Origin: Gammaproteobacteria bacterium
Lineage (GTDB): Bacteria > Pseudomonadota > Gammaproteobacteria > Acidiferrobacterales > Acidiferrobacteraceae
Length of the DNA: 5,198 bases
Direction of reading: 5' to 3'
Assembly: GCA_028064935.1 (NCBI GenBank)
Contig: JAPTWT010000219.1
Coordinates: forward strand, 1-5,198
Positions within the stretch are counted from its first letter, which is position 1, and every line of letters starts with the position of its first letter. Shown one piece after another: positions 1 through 4,716 of this stretch. The position numbers were made by a program, and so were the translations under genes. Under the pieces are notes generated by a model. The model was not told where the DNA came from and did not search any database. It saw nothing but the letters and a program-made list of their open reading frames with translations.

Positions 1-48
1 CGCCGTCGGCTCACGGAGCAGCGCGGACGCTCGCCGGACCGCACTCAT
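1..48 (-). CDS. virB4: VirB4-like T4SS ATPase, N-terminal fragment (runs off left edge)
   Basis: Only the first 16 codons are inside the window (MSAVRRASALLREPTA). The ATG at 48-46 overlaps the TGA of virB3 (47-45) in an ATGA arrangement, typical of translationally coupled virB3-virB4 or trbD-trbE pairs. VirB4 is the large cytoplasmic ATPase that powers pilus assembly and substrate transfer. The peptide resembles the short basic leader ending in an REP(x)A-type stretch found at the start of many VirB4 proteins, but it is too short for proof. The assignment rests mainly on gene order after virB2 and virB3 and on the overlap. The Walker motifs would lie outside the window. Confidence 0.6.
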   Translation of the reverse strand, partial: MSAVRRASALLREPTA

Positions 49-455
49 GACAGACCCACCGCCCGATCGGGCGCGCAGATCGACCGCGACGAAGCAATCA
101 CGAGTGTCGGTTCACCCCGTCGCCGCCCGCGTCCATCGGGCAGATCGAGCTTCAGCGCCCCATAGCTGCTCGCCCGCCAGTACCGGAAGGTCCCCGCATA
201 GGCGGCAAGGCGCGTCCGCCCCCAGGGCAGAACGAGATCGAAGATGCGCGCATCCCTCAGACACAAGAGCGCACAGATCCCATGAATGGGGATCGCGAGG
301 AACAGGGTAAGGAGGTTGCGGGTAAGGAGAAACGCCTCCATCGTGAAGACGAGATTGAACAGAATCGCCGAGTACGTGACGCCCCAGCGCATCGGGGGCC
401 GCGTGACTGCCACGAAGAGCGAATCCGCCGTGAGTCCGGTGTTCCTCCCGTCCAT
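45..455 (-). CDS. virB3: VirB3/TrbD-like T4SS inner-membrane protein
   Basis: This is a 136-residue protein. The start is taken as the ATG at 455, 7 bases after the virB2 stop, with an AGGTG just upstream that overlaps the virB2 stop. A longer reading of the frame (from 611) would only add sequence antisense-free but overlapping virB2, so it is rejected. Residues 13-24 (LFVAVTRPPMRW) match the conserved N-terminal TRPP signature of the VirB3/TrbD family. Hydrophobic residues from about 26 to 66 form one long or two short membrane segments. They are followed by LRDARIFD (66-73) and an RYWRASSY segment (91-98), typical of the longer VirB3 form. VirB3 is a small inner-membrane T4SS subunit that works with VirB4 and is needed for pilus biogenesis. 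The tail after residue 111 is Arg-rich then unremarkable, making the protein longer than the usual 90-110 residues. The stop is supported by the ATGA overlap with virB4. Confidence 0.85.
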   Translation of the reverse strand: MDGRNTGLTADSLFVAVTRPPMRWGVTYSAILFNLVFTMEAFLLTRNLLTLFLAIPIHGICALLCLRDARIFDLVLPWGRTRLAAYAGTFRYWRASSYGALKLDLPDGRGRRRGEPTLVIASSRSICAPDRAVGLS

Positions 456-462
456 GAGACAC

Positions 463-768
463 CTACACGCCGAACATCCCGCGCACCCAACCGACGATCT
501 GCGGCGCACCGAACGCGATCGCAATCCCCAGAATCGCCCCGATGCACCAACCCCAGGAAATGCGGTTCGCCATCGCCATGGCCCCAAGAACCATGACAAG
601 AATGATGGCAATCGGCGTCAGCCACGCGAGGATGTTCGCCTCGAGGGCCGTGGCCCCGGTCAGGAATGGGGAAGTCTGTGCGAGCGCCGGCGTGCAGACC
701 GCAATCAGCGCAAATCCGAGTCCTGTCCGTATCGCGCGGCGCGCGAGTTCTCGACGATCCGTCCTCAT
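463..768 (-). CDS. virB2: VirB2/TrbC-type conjugal pilin precursor
   Basis: This 101-residue protein has the full pilin architecture. A basic N-terminus (residues 1-14) and a hydrophobic core lead to PALA at 27-30, a likely signal-peptidase site before Gln31. The mature part has two membrane helices (about 47-68 and 72-90) with the short polar turn NRISW between them, and ends in GWVRGMFGV. This is the VirB2/TrbC layout: the processed two-helix protein sits in the inner membrane and polymerises into the conjugative pilus. The start at 768 is chosen because a GAGGG ribosome-binding site (complement of 774-779) lies about 6 bases upstream and it gives an intact signal peptide. It is first in the visible virB2-virB3-virB4 operon. 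No VirB11/TrbB-like gene is seen upstream of it within the window. Confidence 0.93.
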   Translation of the reverse strand: MRTDRRELARRAIRTGLGFALIAVCTPALAQTSPFLTGATALEANILAWLTPIAIILVMVLGAMAMANRISWGWCIGAILGIAIAFGAPQIVGWVRGMFGV

Positions 769-1059
769 GGCACACCCTCGAGGTGATTCGGAGTGTGCCT
801 ATCGCATCATGGGGCGCCCTGCCTCGGGTAGGGGAGTTTCGCCGATTTTTCGGCTGATACTGCCGGTCTGGATCGGCAGCGCCACCGAATTAGGCAGCGC
901 GACGTCTATTGACGCATCCCTCGGCAGTTCATCCCTGCTCGGTCCATACGTCTCTTTTGCGTGAACGCTGACGTGGCCAACCCTACCCGGACAAACTCCT
1001 GCAGGTTGCACGCCTCTTCGGCCATCCGAACCCGCCCGCCCCAACACCCGCGTCAGATC
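769..1059. other. Divergent intergenic region between virB2 and the plus-strand membrane-protein gene
   Basis: This GC-rich stretch separates the leftward virB operon from the rightward gene pair and must hold the promoters of one or both. I see no convincing -35/-10 pair. It contains the virB2 ribosome-binding site at its left end, a small stem GCCGA/TCGGC at 841-854, and a perfect 6-bp inverted repeat CTGCCG/CGGCAG (860-865 and 874-879, 8-base spacer). Open frames cross it on both strands (for example minus 1092-799 and an upstream GTG at 961 on plus), but none has a recognisable product or a good ribosome-binding site. Confidence 0.4.
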
Positions 1060-1311
1060 ATGGGGCGCGGAGTCGCGCGTCTTCTCTGGCACCTCATTCG
1101 CCTCCCCGCGCTCGCGATTCTGCTGGCCATAGAGCCTTTCATCAGCCTTCTCTTGGTGGGTGCCGCGCTCATTGGCGTTTCTGCTGGAGTCATCTTGAGA
1201 TGTTCTGGCGACCTCCCAGACTTCCCCTTCTGGGAAATGCTGGCCTTCTCAATCGCCGCTCTCCTCCTCCTGATCGCTTATCACATGCTGATCGCCATCG
1301 TGTCGCGATAA
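1060..1311 (+). CDS. Small conserved-type inner-membrane protein, function unknown
   Basis: This 83-residue protein has a short basic start (MGRGVARLLWHLIR), a hydrophobic stretch from about 15 to 47 interrupted by EP (25-26), a short polar loop with CSGDLPDFPFW (48-58), and a final membrane helix (about 59-81). I expect two or three membrane segments. The pattern of a basic amphipathic start, LEP/IEP, then PFWxML and a terminal helix is one I associate with small hypothetical proteins of conjugative elements; that is recollection, not a search. The ATG at 1060 is preferred because the frame upstream (from a GTG at 961) is Arg/Pro/Thr-rich and protein-unlike. No clear ribosome-binding site precedes either start. 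The next gene begins 25 bases downstream on the same strand, so the two are probably co-transcribed. Confidence 0.7.
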   Translation: MGRGVARLLWHLIRLPALAILLAIEPFISLLLVGAALIGVSAGVILRCSGDLPDFPFWEMLAFSIAALLLLIAYHMLIAIVSR

Positions 1312-1325
1312 CAGAACTCACTCAT

Positions 1326-1330
1326 AGGAA
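1326..1330 (+). promoter_or_regulatory. Ribosome-binding site selecting a TTG start
   Basis: AGGAA lies 6 bases before the TTG at 1337. There is no in-frame ATG before the conserved helix-turn-helix part of the downstream gene, so this site is what fixes the start. Confidence 0.55.
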
Positions 1331-1336
1331 TAGCCG

Positions 1337-1792
1337 TTGCGCTACAAGACTTCAATTTCTTGGCCTCGCGGAACCCAGTCCCCACGAAAACTGAACCTGC
1401 TCACGCCACAACTCCGACACGCGGTCGAGGAATTCTCACGCATTCTTGCTCGAGCGGTTGCCGAAGAGATACTTGCAGAACTCGCCACCAAGAGCCCGCC
1501 AACGCCTCCCGCCGCGGCACCCTCTTTTGCAACCAGCGATCACAACCAGATCCGAACAGCCCTCCCGGACACCGGACTTCTGCGCATTCGAGATCTTGTC
1601 GCTGATCCGAAGCGGGGCACTTCCGGCATCATCCCGGTCAGTCGCGCCCTGTGGTACTCGTGGATCGCCGCTGGGCGAGCACCCAAGCCCGTCAAGTTCG
1701 GCGGCGCAAGCGTCTGGCGCGCCGAAGACATTCGCGCCTTCATTCAGAGCTGTTCCAATGGAATCCCTTCCGCCCATGATGACTCTCTTTAG
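1337..1792 (+). CDS. AlpA/MerR-like helix-turn-helix DNA-binding protein
   Basis: This 151-residue protein starts at TTG. Residues 21-50 form a probable amphipathic helix (LTPQLRHAVEEFSRILARAV), and 53-75 are a Pro/Ala-rich linker. Residues 81-137 carry a winged-helix domain of the AlpA/excisionase/MerR-like kind: LLRIRDLV as the first helix, then VSRALWYSWIAAGRAPKPVKFG, in which SRALWYSWI leads into the GRAPKPVKFG wing, then VWRAEDIRAFI. AlpA-like proteins bind operator or attachment-site DNA as regulators or excisionase-type factors. Position beside a conjugation cluster suggests control of element excision or transfer genes; that role is inferred. It lies 25 bases after a small membrane-protein gene on the same strand. 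The N-terminal extension makes it about twice the size of a plain AlpA protein. Confidence 0.8.
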   Translation: MRYKTSISWPRGTQSPRKLNLLTPQLRHAVEEFSRILARAVAEEILAELATKSPPTPPAAAPSFATSDHNQIRTALPDTGLLRIRDLVADPKRGTSGIIPVSRALWYSWIAAGRAPKPVKFGGASVWRAEDIRAFIQSCSNGIPSAHDDSL

Positions 1793-1870
1793 CCAATTTA
1801 ATTCGGCTTCCCAAACTTCCCGCGAATCGAGAATACACGCAACATAGAATCTGCATTCTGCCGACGAAAT

Positions 1871-2118
1871 CCCATGTCTTGTACTGTCGATGCGTCTGAC
1901 GCACCTTGAACGGGTTCACGCCGAAGCCATATATTGAAGGGTACGCACAGATCAATCGACGTCGGCTTCAGCAAGTCAATTCACGCCTTCTGACTGATGT
2001 TCCCGGCAAGCTAAGGATATCTCGAATCGACCCAAAGCCGAATTCCCCGAATGACTGGCATCGGGATTTCCAATCGGCTATTGAACAGAGTACTCCTGCC
2101 ATTTTTCTAGTCGAGATG
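1871..2118 (+). pseudogene. Possible decayed C-terminal remnant of a membrane glycosyltransferase-like protein
   Basis: After a TGA at 1897-1899 the plus strand is open and reads LNGFTPKPYIEGYAQINR..LQQVNSRLL and onward to IFLVEM near 2118. It has the spacing F-x-P-x-P, Y, N, L, N and then R-I-D-x-x-P that I recall from the C-terminal periplasmic domain of some ArnT/PMT-like polytopic glycosyltransferases. The preceding 12 codons in the next frame read SCTVDASDAP, which would continue this upstream if a frameshift is allowed. There is no ribosome-binding site at the TTG (1906), no membrane segments, and the frame then runs on antisense through the neighbouring gene to 2334. I therefore treat it as a fragment, not a gene. 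Family assignment is tentative. Confidence 0.3.
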
Positions 2119-2853
2119 TGCAGCCAAGAAATTCACGATGGCCATCCGCTCATTGCGAAATATCCTGCCGCTTTGCGCCATTCTAGCCGCCCGAACCATA
2201 ATATTCGGATGCGCATCTCCACGACCCCAATAATCGTCATGCCCTACACGCCGCCATATGAAGACAAGCGAGTCTCCATGCCGACCTCTCGGAAAAACAA
2301 CATCATGAACATATTCCCGCGCCAGCCGAGATGAAGGCAAGGTATCTGTCCATCGGTCGGGAGTCCTCTTTGAATGATAGGCACAAGATTCGATAAGGCC
2401 GATGTTACAGCGAAAGATATCGCGAGACTCATCGATACCAATATCTTTCGCTTCCGCCAGAGCCGCGATGGCCTCATCAAATGCACTCAGCCAATACTGT
2501 GCCGCACCGGTACCAGCGGACATTTCTCCTAACGGGAAAAATCCAAGTTCGGCATTCTGCAAGTTTTGCACACACGCAGCGGCATGACCATGGTTCTCGA
2601 ATTCATCCGTATAGTCGCGAAATGAAAGGCCGGGATTACCATGCAGAACAAATATAAGCGGATCCGTGATATTTCCAATAAACGGCTGCGGATGCAGGCC
2701 GACATGCAGAACATTACTCCCAGGCAGATTGTCTGCATTATCATTCGCTTCATCGAGATTCCAATGCACAAATCGGTCTGGATGCAGGTCCATCATCTCG
2801 ACATCTTGCGGGTGTCTCCCGGGAGCTGCTGCCTCATTCCAAAATTCTCGCAT
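2107..2853 (-). CDS. Uncharacterised protein with GNPG / YHS / LPSS motifs (possible UDG-like fold)
   Basis: This is a complete 248-residue gene. The ATG at 2853 is preceded by GGAGG with a 5-base spacer, a strong site. No signal peptide or membrane segment is visible, so the product should be cytoplasmic. Visible motifs in order are PQPFIGNI (55-62); a hydrophobic strand ending in LHGNPG (70-75); YWLSAFDEAI (120-129), probably a helix; GLIESCAYHS (152-161); and LPSSRLAREYV (172-182). A final hydrophobic strand (about 195-201) and QSGR near 227-230 follow. The order 'P-x-xG, strand-NPG, E-x-x-x-YHS, LPS-x' matches a group of bacterial hypothetical proteins I recall. The NPG loop after a beta strand is like motif A of some uracil-DNA-glycosylase-superfamily members, so a nucleotide- or base-binding Rossmann-like fold is possible. 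Activity is not predictable. It stands alone on its strand and is less GC-rich than the conjugation genes. Confidence 0.8.
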   Translation of the reverse strand: MREFWNEAAAPGRHPQDVEMMDLHPDRFVHWNLDEANDNADNLPGSNVLHVGLHPQPFIGNITDPLIFVLHGNPGLSFRDYTDEFENHGHAAACVQNLQNAELGFFPLGEMSAGTGAAQYWLSAFDEAIAALAEAKDIGIDESRDIFRCNIGLIESCAYHSKRTPDRWTDTLPSSRLAREYVHDVVFPRGRHGDSLVFIWRRVGHDDYWGRGDAHPNIMVRAARMAQSGRIFRNERMAIVNFLAAHLD

Positions 2854-2858
2854 GACCT

Positions 2859-2863
2859 CCTCC
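2859..2863 (-). promoter_or_regulatory. Strong ribosome-binding site
   Basis: GGAGG on the minus strand (complement of 2859-2863) lies 5 bases before the ATG at 2853. It confirms that this ATG is the start. Confidence 0.75.
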
Positions 2864-2878
2864 GTGGAACGTTTCTAG

Positions 2879-2907
2879 TTCATATTGGATTGTCGCGTTC
2901 AAGACAA
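2879..2907 (-). promoter_or_regulatory. Candidate promoter of the 2853-2107 gene, overlapping an inverted repeat
   Basis: On the minus strand TTGTCT (2907-2902) and TATGAA (2884-2879) are separated by exactly 17 bases; each matches 4 of 6 consensus positions. The implied transcript would start some 15-20 bases before the ATG at 2853, just leaving room for the GGAGG site. The -35 box and spacer lie inside the inverted repeat at 2888-2909. Confidence 0.35.
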
Positions 2908-2909
2908 TC
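2888..2909. repeat. Perfect 7-bp inverted repeat, possible operator
   Basis: GATTGTC (2888-2894) and GACAATC (2903-2909) are perfect inverted copies around an 8-base centre. A flanking G:T pair and then a T:A pair extend the symmetry. There is no T-tract on either side, so a terminator is unlikely. Its placement over the -35/spacer of the candidate promoter suits repressor binding. Confidence 0.4.
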
Positions 2910-3136
2910 TACTGAGCCGCACAAGCAATAGGGCCGCGCTAAATTAGCATCAGTCGATGCTTGTGAACCAGCGTAGCCTAGAATGGAGAGTTGCCTGCAG
3001 AGCGGACCACCACCGTCGAGCAGTGAGGAGAAGTCAGCTGAAAATAATTCTTGGACGCCATCAGCTTCGGTCTTGCACAGCTTGAGGAGCGCAAATCGAA
3101 TCGCAAGTTCTCCATTAATGCGCTAGAGATGAGGCA

Positions 3137-3778
3137 ATGTTCTCCCTAGACCGAAGTAAGTTTCGCAGCCTCGGCCCATCCTCGTTCAGGTCCTTTGTGA
3201 ATTGCTGGGAACGCTACTATCACGGTGCTGTATCAGTATCCCCTGGTAAGAATCAGGGGATCGACTACGTAGCCGAGCTTAATTTGTCAGGCGCACTAAC
3301 TTCTGAGAATGTTGCACGCCTGCTTCGTTTTAAAGACCCCAGAATACTAACTCACCCACGAGTATCCGGCGGGGAAAACGTTCAAAATCCTCGAGTTATT
3401 CGCGTGTTGAATGAAATTTCTAAGCTGCATGACTTCGCCAAGTAGAGATCAGTAAAAAAGTCATTCGAGGTATGGCAAATACCCTATTTCCAACAGAGTT
3501 TGTCTGGAGACTATTCCTATTTCATATTGCGAGGCCTTGGGAATGGCCCATAGGAGATCGACACTTCTTTAGAGCGTATGTTGCGTTGTTCGGTGCTCAA
3601 AGTCCCCAAACCATCGATGACTTCCAGAATTACAAGCGTTCTTTGTTCCAATCTCGCAGCGCGACTAATAGACAATGGCAAAGGCCATAGTAACCGTTTG
3701 GATACAGTGGTCTCAAATAAGCGAATGGATAACGCGCTCATGGCGTACGGTCAGATTCCCAGCATGTACGATCGGTGA
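3137..3778 (+). pseudogene. Frameshifted gene for an uncharacterised HhH-glycosylase-like protein (two compensating indels)
   Basis: Three consecutive frames join into one coherent protein. Frame A runs 3137-3436 (100 codons, ATG with GAGG 2 bases upstream) and contains ENVARLLRFKDPR (57-69) and ILTHPRV. Without a shift it stops at 3443. Frame B runs 3436-3648 and continues as RQVEISKK, then VWRLFLFHIARPWEWPI, GDRHFFRAYVALFG and DDFQNYKRSLF. Frame C runs 3650-3778 and continues as NLAARLIDNGKGH, then RMDNALMAYGQ and a TGA stop. One base is missing near 3436 (restoring TTC-CGC) and one is extra at 3648-3649 (CC for C), so the net length is unchanged and the restored protein is 213 residues. 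The order of motifs matches hypothetical proteins I recall. The P-I-x-D-x-H-x-x-R-A segment resembles the region of helix-hairpin-helix DNA glycosylases around their D-x-H-x-x-R, so a related alpha-helical fold is possible. True decay and sequencing error cannot be separated here. Function is unknown. Confidence 0.75.
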
Positions 3779-3861
3779 CAGCGGGGTCTATCGACGGCCG
3801 CTTAGGCGAAGGCAGGATGGCTCGGCAGATGACCGTAAATGGCCGACAGCGCCTGGTACGC

Positions 3862-3879
3862 GGTCGGGTTCTCCCGACC
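3862..3879. repeat. Perfect 7-bp hairpin with TTCT loop
   Basis: GGTCGGG (3862-3868) pairs with CCCGACC (3873-3879) around TTCT. The stem is strong, but no T-tract follows on either strand. It could be an RNA-stabilising or repeat-element stem rather than a simple terminator. Confidence 0.5.
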
Positions 3880-3895
3880 AAAACCGGTCATTGCG

Positions 3896-3918
3896 GGAAG
3901 ATAGATCTTCCGACTTTT
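3896..3918 (+). terminator. Candidate weak intrinsic terminator
   Basis: GGAAGA (3896-3901) pairs with TCTTCC (3906-3911) around TAGA, and TTTT follows at 3915-3918. It lies 120 bases after the end of the plus-strand broken gene. The T-run is short and set 3 bases off the stem, so this is a modest call. Confidence 0.3.
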
Positions 3919-3966
3919 CACGCCTCCTTACGATTGGCATTTGAGTTTAAGCTGAACCGCATTTCC

Positions 3967-4716
3967 TTAAATACAAGTTTGCTCTTGTAGCTCTCCCCAG
4001 CTATCTGGGAAAGAGGTGCGCATGTCTGAAAATGGTTGTTCGTCCTGCCCGCCAAAATGAAATATCCAGCGATCAAGGCCAAAATCAGTGAGCTTTTGAA
4101 CTTCACCCAGTAGAGCGTCTAGCGCTTGGCCTTCATCGCCGTTGGCAGCATCTTCAATGAACTGCGTGACCGCACTTCTCAACCTTCGATACTCAGCTAA
4201 TCGACGATTCACCACAGCTTCGTAATTCAGGGGAAGATATTTAGCATCAGTAGTTACTTTGCCTTTTGCATCGAAATCTCCAACTGCATGATTCCAGCAG
4301 GGAGTTAGCTCGCCAGTTTTTGGAACGAAGTTCAGGAATTGCCAGGGCTCTTCAGATGTTGGATCAACGAAAAGAGGATCGCCAGCTGCATCTAATGGGA
4401 ATTGATCGCCCTTCTGTCTATTGCAGCCGGTGCAACATAGCAAAAGGTTTTGCCATGCGAACGCCTTATTAGGGTAAGGGACTTTCGGCCAAAAATGTTC
4501 TATGTCGACTCCTCGCGAGTCATTGCAGTACATGCAGCGTTCATTGCTGCCTGACATATATCGCAAAGTACCCAATAGACTCTCACCAACGGTTTTTGTC
4601 CGCCTCGCATGTTTCCACGTTTTTTCCACATCTGCGCCAGTATTGACAGCCATTTGCTTGGCCGAAAGGTACTGAGATACTCTGGGCGAGACAGCGCCGC
4701 GCGTTACTCTTCGCAA
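3967..4716 (-). CDS. ptuB: PtuB-like HNH endonuclease of a Septu/retron-type anti-phage module
   Basis: This 249-residue protein has an HNH core at 61-102. C61-x-x-C64 and C95-x-x-C98 are the expected zinc ligands. DIEHFWPK (71-78) holds the likely catalytic His74, N90 is the middle Asn, and CNRQKG (98-103) holds the last Asn. After it come DAAGDPLFVDPT (109-120), T155-T156, LN near 163-164 and an Arg-rich helix (171-180), the layout of the TIGR02646/PtuB group. In Septu and retron-Ec78-type systems PtuB is the nuclease partner of the ATPase PtuA, cutting nucleic acid when phage infection releases the complex. The start is TTG at 4716, chosen because GGAGG sits 4 bases upstream and the N-terminus MRRVTRG suits the family. 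The next in-frame ATG (residue 22) lacks this support. The gene overlaps the ptuA end by 13 bases, implying coupled translation. No catalytic residue appears missing. Confidence 0.85.
   Translation of the reverse strand: MRRVTRGAVSPRVSQYLSAKQMAVNTGADVEKTWKHARRTKTVGESLLGTLRYMSGSNERCMYCNDSRGVDIEHFWPKVPYPNKAFAWQNLLLCCTGCNRQKGDQFPLDAAGDPLFVDPTSEEPWQFLNFVPKTGELTPCWNHAVGDFDAKGKVTTDAKYLPLNYEAVVNRRLAEYRRLRSAVTQFIEDAANGDEGQALDALLGEVQKLTDFGLDRWIFHFGGQDEQPFSDMRTSFPDSWGELQEQTCI

Larger units (their letters stand above)
3779..3966. other. Hairpin-rich intergenic region between convergent genes
   Basis: No gene is supported. Open frames here read as low-quality, Arg/Gly-rich translations. The stretch 3820-3911 has several short inverted repeats and a texture like dispersed intergenic repeats of GC-rich proteobacterial chromosomes. 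I see no second copy in the window. It separates the ends of the plus-strand broken gene and the minus-strand ptuB. Confidence 0.4.

Noticed and set aside
799..1092. Minus-strand open frame of 97 residues ending 30 bases before virB2
   Set aside because: It has no ribosome-binding site, no recognisable domain, an Arg/Pro/Gly-rich GC-driven composition, and overlaps the start of the better-supported plus-strand membrane gene.
2119..2334. Plus-strand continuation of the 1906 open frame
   Set aside because: It runs antisense through the well-supported 2853-2107 gene, and beyond about 2118 its translation looks like a shadow.
2880..3119. Minus-strand frame open for about 79 codons in the divergent intergenic region
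   Set aside because: It has no ATG, GTG or TTG near its upstream end, follows directly after a stop, covers the candidate promoter, and shows no family resemblance.
2982..3125. Plus-strand 47-residue frame starting at an ATG upstream of the broken gene
   Set aside because: The translation is Ser/Pro-rich, with no ribosome-binding site and no recognisable pattern.
3137..3648. Programmed ribosomal frameshifting as the reason for the split gene
   Set aside because: No slippery heptamer or downstream structure is evident at either junction, and two opposite shifts would be needed, so indels are simpler.
3775..3990. Plus-strand frame of 71 residues after the broken gene
   Set aside because: It reads through both hairpins and into the end of ptuB, and the translation is not protein-like.
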